Shown: piece after piece, positions 49,801 through 61,754 of the stretch
How positions within the stretch are numbered: position 1 is the stretch's first letter
Layout: each line of letters opens with the position of its first letter
Source: Lunularia cruciata
Taxonomy: Eukaryota; Streptophyta; Marchantiopsida; Lunulariales; Lunulariaceae
Reading direction: 5' to 3'
DNA length: 64,000 nucleotides
Assembly (NCBI GenBank): GCA_948567375.1
Contig: OX419762.1
Span: 57,182,841 to 57,246,840, forward strand
Program-made: the position numbers and the translations under genes
The notes under the pieces: generated by a model
What the model was told of the DNA's origin: nothing
The model's database searches: none
The model's input: the letters and a program-made list of their open reading frames with translations, nothing else

Positions 49801-50676
49801 GTGACAGGACAACGCATAGGTCTTGACCACAGATGTTGCTATAACTTGACGACGACGAGACAACTATTGTCACGTCTGATAGATGCTACAAAACATTCCT
49901 ATTCTCAAGGAAAAGGTCCATTGAACAGCACGAAAGGTTCAGGAAAATAAAATACCACCAGATGGGCAAATCGAGCGCAAAAAGACCCTCTCGGGTGTTG
50001 GTGGACGCCTGCCCCTAAGACCTCTCCGCTGTCAGACTATAGCCCAGGTTCACAAGACCTAGCACTGGAGGCATTTTGAAGCAGCAGGTGTTGCGCCAGA
50101 AGACCTATGCTAGTTAACCATGTCTAATTCGAGACGTGTGAAACAAAACATTCGAGCTTGGAAAAAAAAACCAATTCCTGATCATGAAAGTTGTGAGTGA
50201 TACATGCTCATAGTAAATGAAGGTTCCGTCTGAAACAGGTCAATTTGTACTGTAAGCCCCAAACCCCAACTAGTGACAGTTCACAAAGGTCACTCATTAC
50301 GAAAAGTCGGCGATGCAGAGTCCCCAGAACGGAACACTTGGCGACCCGACGCCGACATATTTATTCTCGGCTTAGAAGAGGAGTGAGAGAGCGCGGAATT
50401 AGCAGGCCTTAATTCAAAGCGTCGTGAATCACGCTGGGGCCATGATTGATCACCCCGCCAAATGCCTATGGCCGTAATAGCGTTATAGAAGGAAAACGAG
50501 CCGCATTGTCTAGTGATGCATCAAGACTTCACAACTACCTTAGAAGCCGCGTCGTCAGTAACGACATCGTCAACCTTCGTGATTCCATCATCGGGGTGCC
50601 CGTCCAGGTCGCCCTCCAAATCACCTTCAACTTCTTCCGGAATTTCTCCACCGTAGACCTCGTGCTCTTCCTCCAT
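46828..50676 (-). CDS. PABN: Nuclear polyadenylate-binding protein (PABPN1 / plant PABN type), seven coding exons
   Basis: Exons (minus): 50676-50539, 48582-48480, 48125-48055, 47872-47769, 47496-47409, 47212-47085, 46876-46828. All six introns are GT-AG, phases agree, and the 681-nt total gives 226 residues plus stop. The acidic N-terminus starts [15 protein letters not shown], followed by a coiled coil at about 47-80 ([20 protein letters not shown]). One RRM spans about 99-172, with RNP2 (SVFVGNVDYS) and RNP1 (KGYAYVEF). The Arg/Tyr/Pro-rich tail ([17 protein letters not shown]; end [12 protein letters not shown]) is characteristic of the family. PABPN binds nascent poly(A) in the nucleus, stimulates poly(A) polymerase and sets tail length. 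The length matches plant PABNs (about 220). No defects are visible, so it is the one probably functional gene in the window. Exact 5' and 3' UTRs are unknown. Confidence 0.96.
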
Positions 50677-51600
50677 TTTTCCGAGCTCACACAAAAAGGA
50701 AGAAACTCAAAAGAAGGAAGATTACAGCCGCGCCACCAATAGAGCACACTATCAAACCATACTCATGGCCAACATAAACAACCGTTGTCTACAACTCCTC
50801 CTCACCATGCGGTACCACTCTTCTTCTTTCCCCTGTCCTCTTCCAAATCAACTTCACAAATCTCTCGAAACTTTGTCTCCAAAACCCTTCCACTTCCCAG
50901 ACTTTACAGTATTTTCGAACTCTGTACACTATAAAAACTACTCTATCTTACTCCTCCGGTCTATTCCCTTCCTCCCTGTGAGAGACTTCCGAAGAACCGA
51001 GGCTACCGCTGAATCTTCTTCCCCTCGTAGTCCTCTTCCTCCTCGTCTGCCTGCTTGCTTTCCAGAGTTCCTGCCTTTCTGCGACAACAACAGCTTTGGG
51101 AACACAAAGCTTGGAACCTTTCTCTCGCTCGTCGTTCGCTCGGGAACCCCTAACGAGGAGAAGGCAGCGCAATTATCAGAGGAGCAAGGCAGCGACACTC
51201 CAGTTCCAGCTATTTTCGGTAATCAAATAGCGAAAGGGAAATAGGGTTCCGCAACCTATGCCTTCCTATACGCGGCGTTTCGCTATTCCACTAACGGGTG
51301 TGAGAGTGAGAGAGACCACGCGCAAGACAAAAGACGAGCCCCTGTGACTTCGCAAATAGGGTTCGGTTTTCTCTCCACCTCTTTTCTCGCATTGTTTCTT
51401 CTTTCGTGGTGCATGCGTGCCATTATAGTGGATCCTATTAGGATGTTGTTTAGATCATCAAACACTGTATCTTTCTTCTTAGCATGCGTGAAGGTGGAGA
51501 ATGTCAAGATGTGGGAGGTTGACGCGATGTCGTATATATCAAGCTTTCTTTTTCTCTGTACACGGACTCTGTATTTAACTTGTAACGATCATATTTTGTG
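50677..51600 (-). promoter_or_regulatory. Probable PABN 5' UTR and promoter region
   Basis: Sequence upstream of the PABN start is purine-rich on the sense strand and comparatively GC- and CpG-rich, unlike the AT-rich DNA beyond 51600. This fits a transcribed leader/core promoter. I could not place a TATA box or start site. The plus-strand ORF at 50765-51244 has no recognised domain. Confidence 0.45.
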
Positions 51601-52552
51601 ATTCGCCCGCATGTGGACAAGTCTCTGAAAATGAGCTCCTACTTAAATAGATTTGCGAATCTTCTTGGAAAGACATTAAGTTTCTGCATGGATAAAATTC
51701 AACGATAAAATTTTAAGCTTGTAGACGATTACGAATTAGTTCACGTGGAAAACACAATTAATGCTTCTCATGTGTGTGATTTTAGAGTGGACTCTTGCTT
51801 AGGTATATTTTTTAGATATCTTCAATTGTTGCCTATAATGAAATTAATTAGTAACATTTTATAATGAATATAGTCGTCTTCGAATGATTTATCAACTTCG
51901 ATAGTCCATTGATCGCTTCTAGAATAATTCATGTTCTTGTATTTACCAAATTATGTTACCTATTCACACATGTTGACTCAAAAACTTAAGAAAGTAAGTA
52001 GCATTCTTCTCATTGGCAGGACATATCCTTTCCTTGAAATTTATCCATCATGATATATGAGTATCTTATCGCGGGATGATGTAGAATTATTTGTTTGTCT
52101 CTTTTAATGCTCATGTACTAAAAATTCTATCTTTTATGAAAATGTGAAGAACCACTTTTATGTACTTCTTTTAATTTTATTTACTAGTGTAGGTTTGTTT
52201 GTTTTCCGTATGGATGTATTCTTTTGGTAATTAAGGAGTCATTAATTAATTATCATTAATTTGAAAGACAGAAGGCGACCGCATAGAAAAAGATTATCAT
52301 TAAAAAGGTAAAATCATAAAAATATCAGAAATATCATTAATTAAGGTAATAATTAAGGAGTGCCTAGTTTTGGTATAAAAAATCAATAGAGTATTAGTGT
52401 AAAAATCACTACAATATTAAACTATTAAAGAAGTTGCTAGAAATGCTATTGACCTTCTTGCAGTCAATTAATTTATCTAAAAACCCTCGAGTACCCTACC
52501 ATGCCAACAAACTAAATTCATGTTACATTTATATCAATTCTTCAAAGGGAAA
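51601..52552. other. AT-rich intergenic stretch
   Basis: No credible ORF. Contains a partial copy of dispersed repeat D at about 52275-52295. Confidence 0.5.
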
Positions 52553-52660
52553 GGACGACCACGTAGAAAAAATGGGAAGGATGGGAAGACCCCATAAGCC
52601 GACGAGGGAGAAATGAAAAACTTAAAATGGGGCTAAGCACCATAGAGTCTACATGAGAAA
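52553..52660. repeat. Short dispersed repeat D, copy 2
   Basis: Direct-orientation partner of 45255-45360 (GGACGACCACGTAG ... GGGAAGACCCCAT ... ATGGGGCTAAGC). Confidence 0.6.
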
Positions 52661-53951
52661 TCTGCCCTATCGCACTTAATTAAACTATATCAGTGACAAA
52701 ACTTCTATTTGTTATTATTGCTTGACATTATGTTATTCTCGATTAAATATAAATAGAAAATGAACTTAATCTGGTTGCACTATTCTAATAGCTCCTTAAA
52801 GTTACACAATTACCTAAGTCATCGATGTCTTATATGTCGACGTGGAAGAGGTAATCCACTCGAATCTCTCATAAGCATCCACGCAATATACTCCAACAAG
52901 TAAAAAATACAACCAAAATCATTTCCAGAAGGATTGACTTGTATCATAAACCTATATTTAATACAATATAATATAATATATATTTGATATCGATAAGTAT
53001 GTATTTACAAAACAAATTAGAGCATTGTCTTCACTTTTATCTTATGATTCGATTAAGTTTAGGGATACAACTTCAAGCTTCAATTGCTTTTTAAATTAAA
53101 GACAGAACAATGGAAATTATTACACCATGACAATAAAGTAGTAAAATGCACAGTCTCTCGCTTATAGTTAGACATATTGAAATCTAACCTTCTAATTGAG
53201 ACACATCAAAAGTTAATCATGTAATATTATATCACATATGATGATGAAAGAGCTATTAGTGTAATCATAGAGTTATAAAAAACTTATACTTCTTCTCATA
53301 TTAACAGCAAATGAATCATTTAACAGTTAACTATTGATATATATTTTCATGAAATTCAATTTTATATTATCAGCTGAAATATTAAAACATAAAGATGGAT
53401 GTATCATAGAAGATAAAATACTATAAAAGGTCAGTAAGTACATGTATACATAAAATTAAAAAATTAATTTATTTATTTATATTATCTACATATACTTTCA
53501 CCATTGAAAATATAATTATTATAATAATATTAAATATTAAAATGTGAATAAGATGAATAATGGCATACAAAATATAATACTACTTTGTAAAAAAATTGGA
53601 TTTGAATGATAAATAAAATTTCACATTTCCAAGATATATATTTGGATTTATGAAATACTTGTCTACCAAATAGATAATTGCATACAATAAATCATCAACT
53701 CATATTCCATTAACCTATTTCAATATAAAAAAACGGAGTGTTTGTGTTTTACAATTTGAAAGTATTGAGTACGAGTTGGGTTAATATTTCTAACTGAATT
53801 CATACAACAATGAGGTGAGACCAGGAAATTAAGTATTCTAAATTACACTAATTCATAAAAAATTATTTATCTGAAAACTTTGTGTAGGGAATAAATTTTG
53901 AAACTGAATTCAATCCATAGAAATAAGAATTCTAAATAGATAACTCAAAAT

Positions 53952-53956
<5 letters not shown>
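52661..53956. other. AT-rich intergenic stretch, nothing recognised
   Basis: No credible ORF or repeat. Confidence 0.5.

Positions 53957-54010
<54 letters not shown>
53957..54010. repeat. (TA)n microsatellite, about 27 units
   Basis: 54 bp of uninterrupted AT dinucleotide. Confidence 0.97.
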
Positions 54011-54015
<5 letters not shown>

Positions 54016-54685
54016 TTCTAAATAGAGTACTCAAATTTAAAATTCCATCATTTGAAATAATAATTTTGAACATAATATCAAAGTTACAATTGATTGAAAA
54101 AACTATTTTGAATATCTTTCATATACCTTTCTACAAAATAAATAAGAATCTATAGAATTTTAAAAAAAGTGGATACAAATTTTCATGATGTCTAAATGTT
54201 TATTTACTACATTTAAACGTGGAATAAAACCATCTCCTATAGTCAATTAAGTAGATATAACTAAAATTGTTTGATATATATACTATTTAGTTGTATGGAT
54301 ACAAATGAATAAATAGTTAGTAAATTTAAAATTTATTTATTTCAAAGTTAAATTCTAGTATGATTATAAATATGATTTACTTTATTTTTTCTAAAACATT
54401 AATAAAAAGTAGTAAATCTATTAAAAAAACATAACTTATAGATAATATTATGTATTCAATTTAAATAAAACAATATAATAAATTAAGACACATGAAATTT
54501 AAATATTATATACTACTAAGAAATATATTTATATTTCTTATGATATATTACTGTTGGATCATGTTTCACCTACCATGTTTTTGGTTGGATTAGTGTCTAA
54601 TGGTTCATGAAACCATCATTCAAAAGGCTTTCATGTTCTAAGTATTGTTTTCCAATGTTTTAGTTTTTTAGTATTGCTCTAAATA
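54011..54685. other. AT-rich intergenic stretch, nothing recognised
   Basis: No credible ORF or repeat. Confidence 0.5.
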
Positions 54686-55116
54686 TTGCTAGCACTCTTT
54701 ATCTCTTTTGTCTCATCTTTGTATTGCTTGATCATTTGTGCTTTCCATGAGTTCATCTCTCTCTTGGTTGCCTTAGCCTTGGAGTTATATGGAGCAATGG
54801 ATACGGAGTTCCACATATTTGTCAAGGAGTGCACGAGAGCATATCATATTAGACGTCAAGGCCACCACTCTCATTTGTATACTTTGTATCATATTTTAGC
54901 CTTTGTGTGCCCATGGCTCTACAAAGAGCACTAGTTGGTGCAATCCATATGAGAGCAATTACACTAGGTGATGCTTTGTTGGATGTACCAATAGTTTGTA
55001 GACCTTACAACTTGCATAAGGCAGATATCTTAGGTGCAAAAGGGCAGATTTCTCATACCACACTACTAGAGCTTAGACCAATTTTACCTCTTTTGCCTCA
55101 TCCTTGTACTGCATGA
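54686..55116 (+). pseudogene. Unidentified repeat-derived coding fragment
   Basis: Two overlapping frames: 54686-54934 (LALELYGAMDTEFHIFVKEC ... YHIRRQGHHS) and 54907-55116 (ALQRALVGAIHMRAITLGDA). The first part matches 23905-24010 on the minus strand. A frameshift near 54910 would join them, so they look like one broken gene of a dispersed element. Family not recognised. Confidence 0.5.
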
Positions 55117-57078
55117 AGGGGTCTTCCCATTGTTTGTGTTTTCTACACGGATGCCCTTTTCTCTTCTTATAGCTATTGTTTTCCAATAACCCTCAATTGA
55201 GTAGATGTAGGCATTAGTAGAAGCATCTTGAACAATAAGGATAATCTTGTTAATGCTTTATATTTGTCTAGGAAGACACTTGAACTAACCTTTGGAAACC
55301 AAAACAAGTCTCCTTCAAAATAGCTCAAATTCTCACTACCTATTGTATATTATTGACCTATAATATCCTACATTTAGGTTTTTTAGCATAATAAAATTGA
55401 TACTAGCAACAAAGAATTTTACATTGAATATGAGGAGACAACTAAGTTTGAAGAAACATATTAGAAAGTCAAAAGTACCTCAACTAAAAAATACCAAAGA
55501 CAGTAAAAGACTAACAAATAAATCCCCACCATATTAGAAGAAGAAGCTTTATTGATAAGGAGCCAATAACCTCACCACAAGGTTTTAGTATACTCATTGC
55601 ACCCCATATGTCACATACTAAGGACCAACTTACCTTGTGAAGGCTTAACTAATACCCAAAATGCAAGAGACTTGACCATTTCCTTGGATTAGGACCTCCT
55701 CTTGATCCCTTGACTTTGTCCATAATTAAAAGAACTATACACTACAAGTGTGGAAGTGCAAGATATAGTTAGATGTGCTTATATATTAGTGCAACAATAG
55801 TTATAGTTGTGATCTTTGACCCATAATTGGCTTTGTAACCAATGGATTGCGGTGAACTTACCAAGACCCCACAATAAGGTTATTGGCTCCCTTGTTAATA
55901 TACCAAGCATGTTAGTTAGTATATTCATATTTAACAACCGAGTAACTAGATCTAAAATACAAATGAATAACAATGATGTAAAAAACTTAGGGAAACTCAA
56001 GTACAAGCAAGATAACAATGAGATTATAGAAAAATGACATTTTGTGGGATTCCATTGCCAATTCAAAAATTGCAACAATGACTTGTGGCACTTTGTCAAA
56101 GAACCACTTGAGACCATTTTCCAAGAGGCTTGCATGTGCACCATTTAATTGCAACCTTTCACCAACACTTGAGGTGAGATTGGATGTCAAGTGCTATAAA
56201 ATATTGACCTCACCCTATAAGAAGTTTCTTTTTTCATAGACTTCACTTTCCATATTTTCTTGTAGGAATTTCTTGATTTATTGTCTAAGATCCAAGATAA
56301 AGTGCAAAAGACAAACACAAGCACGTAACACAAAAACGTAGAACTAATATGGAGTCTTTATGAGTGCTAAAACAATTGAATAGTAACCAAATTGCAAAAC
56401 AAGCAATGGTAGTCAAAACCAATTCCAAATTGCAAAAAGTAGATACAATTATATGCAAGCCTCTTGAACTATCAAAATGGGGTTTGCACTATATAGAAAA
56501 CTGCACAAAGAGTAGAAACTTAGAATTCTTGTTTTTGAATTGGAGTTTGACAAACCTACCAATGACAAAAGAAATAAGACAAACATAACTACCAAATTGC
56601 TATGGTCCAACTCTACAACATGGACAAAAGACCACTTATAGTAAGAAAAGTGCACTCTATTTGGGCATATTTTTATCAAGATTCCTCATGGTAAGCTAAG
56701 TAAGAGTATGAAGGTATAAAATGTATTTATAGGAATGAAGTCCATTAATGGGTATAAATAGAATATATTTAATATCCCATTAAACAAGTTGTAATGGAAT
56801 TGATCATGAAATTGTCTTGATCAAAACAAACTTGTTTGCAAAACCTCTCTAGGGGCAATTTTCTTCCAACTTTTTCATGAAGGAAAACCTATGAGTTGGG
56901 AGTGATGTTTTAGGAGTGGATGAACAAAGTTCTAAAATATATGGAGCAAGGAGTGGTCATGATTGTAGCACCCTTCACATTGCTTTTCTATCTATGAATG
57001 GGATTTCTAACAAAGGAAGAGAATGAGAAATTTCCAAGTCACTTCTATCATTTGACATAATTTAGTGGAAACCCTAAT
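55117..57078. other. Unassigned stretch with a short inverted repeat
   Basis: No recognisable gene. A near-perfect inverted pair, AGGAGCCAATAACCT at about 55558 and AGGTTATTGGCTCCC at about 55877, lies about 300 bp apart. The small ORFs here have no domain. Confidence 0.4.
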
Positions 57079-58860
57079 TTGGCCAAGGAGATAACTAAGT
57101 ATCATGACACAGACAAGGATTATGCTTGTATCAAGAGGTTTTTATCCATCAAGGAGTCATATAACACCATTTTGATTACCAAAAAGGTACCCATGATGAA
57201 GGGAAAAATGTTAGTTTCTAAGAAACAAAAGAGAAATCAGGTCATTCAAGTGTCTTTTGATGAACGTGGAAGTGGCAGAACTAGGAGACAAGGCTCCTAT
57301 GACCAATGAAAGTCATCATGGCTCCAAAAAGGGAGCCTCCCATCACAAGAGTAGGTCATGCAATGATGACTTATTTACCTGCATTTGTTGATGGATATCA
57401 ACCACAATTACCAAAAGAAGCAACAAATGATGATGCATAATTGTTACAAACCCTTGAGGTAATTGCAAAAGGCAAAAGAGAAAGCATTAATGGAGGATGT
57501 TGATGATGTCCCCCTTGTGAATCTGAAGAAATTTTCTCCACCAATATCTATTTTTGTTTCCAAAACCCCTACTCCAATAAATCCTTTGACAAACCTGGTT
57601 AACATAAATTTGGAAGCATGCTCAAAGCAAGGTATCATAATTGTTGAAAAAGTGAAATGACAAAAAGAATAAGCCATGAAACCTAAAAGAAGAAGATTCC
57701 ACCACAACTCATCTACAAGGAGGTGAAGACCACACGAACATAACCAATGAGATGATGTCAAAACTTGTTGATGTGGAGAGTGCATCTTACAAAGCACCAC
57801 CTCAATGTCCAACACAAGAGGACAAAACAAAAATGATGAATAATATTTGTGGTTGTCTCCAATATGACAAGAACCATATGGTGTGGTTAATGTCAATTTA
57901 CTTTGTACATATAGTAATCCCCATGATAGAACTATTGGAGGAGATTGTTCACTTCTACAAAGAGTTTGACTTTGCCATCAAAAAGCCAATTAAGCTCATA
58001 AAGTACCTTTTTGATAAGACAAGCACAACAACCAAAGACAAGGTTGTGCTCCATACCAATTGGAGCACCAAATAGCTCACCAAAGAGATCAAATTGTCAA
58101 AGGAGAAAGACCAATTGCTTGAGAACTTTTAGTACGAGGATTTGGAGTTACAAGGTAAATACAAGATCATCCTATAACACTTACAATTAGAGATCAACAT
58201 AATGTAGTTGAAGTTATTTGGGGTATAGGGTTTAGAGCTTTAGGGTTTATAGACCCACTACAAAGAGTAGATGAAAATACAAGATGAAGAGTTGAAGACT
58301 ATCTAAACCAAATTGGATGCCACCACTATGAAGACAACTTGAGCAAAAGGACAATACAAAAATCTGAAGGAGCTTACATATCTTAATATCCAAGAACTCC
58401 ATACAAGCCTGAAATGAGCTTGGGAGGAGAGATTACAACAAAGGTGCAAGCGGATACAAAATCAAATCAAAACTTCAATGAGACCAAGAAACTTGGCAAA
58501 TGAATGGACAAGTCTGCTCACAACCATAAAACATACAATGAATCAACTTTTGGACCAATTGGAAAAAAATGAAAAACAATATAACAAGCCAAATAAAGAT
58601 TAAGGACTTTAGAGCTAAAATCAAGGCTCTTGAGAGAACGTGCTTCATGAGTGATTAACTAGCAACCCCATGACTCAAATTACAAAGCCACACAAGTTCA
58701 AAGAAGCCCAAAAGAGCCAAGTATAGAAGGGAACTTGTTGAGCTCATTCAAATCTGCAAAGGTATAGGTAGTCTTTCACATGCAACACTAGCTCATATTG
58801 AGACTAGTGATCTTAATGACTCCTTACAACCCAAACTACGGATAACTTAGTTGTTTTTTT
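57079..58860 (+). pseudogene. Broken coding region of unknown type, possibly retrotransposon-derived
   Basis: Successive plus-strand segments (57079-57309, 57463-57660, 57752-58075) and further codon-like sequence to about 58640 look like pieces of one Lys-rich, partly helical protein (MAKEITKYHDTDKDYACIKR; ELLEEIVHFYKEFDFAIKKP). Stops and frameshifts separate them. No known domain is visible. The LTR-like sequence following at about 59028 makes an element-encoded protein the likeliest origin, but this is inference. Confidence 0.4.
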
Positions 58861-59027
58861 GTAGTTCAACCCATTTCATAGTCATTGCATAATGTTATTT
58901 GTTCATATCACATCATTTGTTTTCCTCTCAAGCTATGACACTTCATACTTGTAAATAGTTTGTAGACCTGAGTGTACATACAAAGTCTAAGTAAGCCACA
59001 ATAAGACCCACGAAGAAACAACAAATC

Positions 59028-59390
59028 TGTCAAGGTGGTTGTGCCATGTCAAATGTACCTACTTGGAGACTAGATTAGGACAGGATCAAGATAAGATTAG
59101 TGAGACCTAGATGTAATTAGAAGATTTCCAACAATTTGGAATTGCCAAATATTTTTGGCAAATAAGTAGGAAATGTATATAGGGCTTAGGCCCAATATTT
59201 ACTATGATTAGTCAATGCATTCTTTCTATGCAATGAATAAGGTATTAACATCAAAACCACTAAGTTTGTGTATGTGTATGTGGTTGCTCTTTGAATGAAT
59301 TTTTGGCTACCTAGTCACTTAGCCATGAAGAATTATTTCACATAAGCATAAGCTCTATAGTGAAGGAGTCATTTGTGTGGAACTAGAGAT
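59028..59390. repeat. Possible LTR-like sequence
   Basis: Begins TGTCAAGGTGGTTGTGCC and contains ATGTATATAGGGCTTAGG and AATGAATAAGG, the kind of promoter/poly(A) spacing seen in plant LTRs. No partner copy or target duplication found, so weak. Confidence 0.3.
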
Positions 59391-59393
59391 GGA

Positions 59394-59592
59394 CATAAAA
59401 GACCACGAAGAGAAATAAGAGAATGGAAGATCTGAATGAAAGATCACATTATGACTCTTGAATGAAGGAAACTCCAAATGCCTAGCATGAGCTTGTACTT
59501 TGGTATTTATAGAGGAGCATACAAGGCTCTTGAGAAATTTCTTAGGAAGCTTCCTAAAGCCGCCTTCTTAGAGTGCAAGCCAAGCTAACTTG
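59394..59592 (-). repeat. Family B LTR fragment (R/U5 half)
   Basis: About 200 bp homologous to the inner end of the family B LTR (CATAAAAGACC to GAGTGCAAGCCAAGCTAAC). It lies about 80 bp left of the LTR of copy 4, with a short GCCGCTGGTA tandem pair in the spacer (59641-59660). Confidence 0.8.
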
Positions 59593-60249
59593 CACTGGAA
59601 TATGCACAAATATTAAATGCACTCGTAGGTGCTAGTAGGTGCCGCTGGTAGCCGCTGGTAGGCATTGCATGAATTAAAAAGATCAAGACTGAGGAGTGAA
59701 ATAGGAGAATGGGAGGTTACATTGGGACACTTGAGTGTGGGAAACTCCAAATGCCTAGCATGAGCTTTGGCTTTGGTATGTATAAGGAGAATACAAGGCT
59801 CTTGAGAAGTTTCTCAAGAAGCTTCCTTTAGCCACTTTCTTGGAGTGCAAGCCAAGTTATCCACGAAGCTTCTAAAGAAGCTTCATTCTAGAAGCTATCT
59901 ACTTGGTGTGCAAGCTAAGATAGTTGGAAGCTTTTAAAATCTTACTTCCAAAAGCTACCTACTTGGGGTGCAAGCTAAGTTAGCCAAGAAGCTTCCTAGA
60001 TACTTCTAGAATATTCTAAGCTAATTTGGCCTATTTGCTACTTTGTTAGCCCTAACTAACTTCATTGCTAAACTCCATATTGTTATATATCTCCCCACCG
60101 GTAATTGGTGATGTCTTCATCACCATTGAAGTTTCAAACTCCTAGATGGCCATTTGTGCATTATGGAGATGAGAAAGAGGTTCCCATGTGGCATCATGAA
60201 GGTGATATGCTTTCCAAAGGACCTTATACTTTGTATGTTGTCGGTGGCC

Positions 60250-60940
60250 TGTGGGCCGGCCTGTCTTTCACTTAGGATGAACCTCTGATGGCTATTATGG
60301 TAGCGCAACATGGACTAAGAAAGCAAAGAACCCCAACTCCATCATACTCCTCCAAGTCTAACACTCCAAGACTCAAGACATTGCTCACTAGAGAACTCAA
60401 TGAAAGACAAATAGTTGCAAATGAAAGGATGATGAGTAGCTCCTTACCCCTTGTTTATATACTTGTGAAATAGTTATGCACCAAAGTTACTAATTACCAT
60501 AGTAACTCAAGTTACTAGACTAAAAATTGAGTCAAGTCAAAACATAGAAAGGAATATCTATTCACATGGGCATATTCTACTAGCATGTGATCTTATCTTG
60601 ACCCCACCACTAAGTCAAGGATTCCTTCACATGTGCTATCCTTGGACTATAGAAGAATCCAAAACAAAAAGGCTTGCGGGCCAAAGATTTCTCAATTCTT
60701 TCCTCAAAGCCAAACACCTAGGAATAATACCAAGTCAACACACTAGAATCCAAAATAGTGGTGCTCATCATTTCCACTTCCTCTAAATTAAGGTCCCTTC
60801 TATCTTAGCTATGACTAACTCTAGCTAATCATGACTAATGTAGAACCATCCTTTATCTCTATATAAATAATATCTCTCAAGTACTTGTAATACCAAGCTA
60901 AATATCACAATACCACACACATGCACAAATGGGTATTATA
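60250..60940 (-). repeat. Solo-LTR-like insertion in family B copy 4, GGCC(T) flanks
   Basis: About 690 bp starting TGTGGGCCGGCC and ending GGGTATTATA, flanked by GGCC at 60246-60249 and 60941-60944. The flanking family B sequence is continuous across it (GGTGGCC|TCATTGAACATGGCG against copy 2). No ORF or internal region, so probably a solo LTR of a fourth family. Orientation is a guess from the CA end on the minus strand. Confidence 0.7.
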
Positions 60941-61676
60941 GGCCTCATTGAACATGGCGATGTGCAAGGATATGATCAACTTTGTACTCCTCATGATCAT
61001 TGATAGGGACAAGATGAGGAGGAGGAGGAGGTTGGGCACAAGAGGAAAAAGAAAATGGGTGAAGAAAAAAGGGTTTCAACTTGGAAATGTGAAAGACAAG
61101 GTGGATGCGCATATGACAAGGCAAGGCAAGTCAATAAACAATAGGAAAGATGATTTGGGTGATAACAAAGGGTCCTATCCAATTAAGGGTGAGTTAACAA
61201 GCTTGTGTATCAAGTGGGAGGGGTAGGTTACTAGAGGAAAGCATGACCTTATCACCAACTTGAAAGGTGAGATCATGACAATAATAGTGTGCATATTGTT
61301 TCTACCAATTCCGAGCAACAAGGAGATGAGATTTGGCTTGTTGTATGGATTTGGATATGGTGGTCAAGAAGGCAAAAGTATGAGGTGCATGGTATGGAGT
61401 AAGAGCAAGAAGGGAATCTAGAACAAGTGGATCTTGGCCAAAATTGAAGAAGAAAAGAGAGAATCCGGTGATTGTATGTTTGGAATTATTGTATGCAAAC
61501 TATGAAGCTACAAGACATTCATCCCAATTGGTTTGGAAGATGTTGACAAAGGCACAAATCATATCTTCCAAGGTGTGATTTGCATGTTCAATTTGTCCAT
61601 AAGTTTGAGGATGATAGGCCGTGGACAAAGCAAGCTTGGTGCCGAGTATCTGGAAGAGTGCTTGCCAAAATTTCCT

Positions 61677-61754
61677 AATGAATCAAGGATCATGGTTAGA
61701 GATGAGTACATGAGTAATGAATCAAGGATCATGGTTAGAGATGAGTACATGAGG
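61677..61754. repeat. 39-bp tandem duplication in family B copy 4 integrase
   Basis: AATGAATCAAGGATCATGG... at 61677 repeats perfectly or almost so at 61716. Copies 1 and 2 have it once. Confidence 0.9.

Noticed and set aside
49392-49817. 141-residue minus-strand ORF as an extra gene
   Set aside because: It lies within PABN intron 1 and has no recognisable domain.
50765-51244. 159-residue plus-strand ORF upstream of PABN as a gene
   Set aside because: No domain; it lies in the PABN leader/promoter region on the opposite strand and its openness can follow from base composition.
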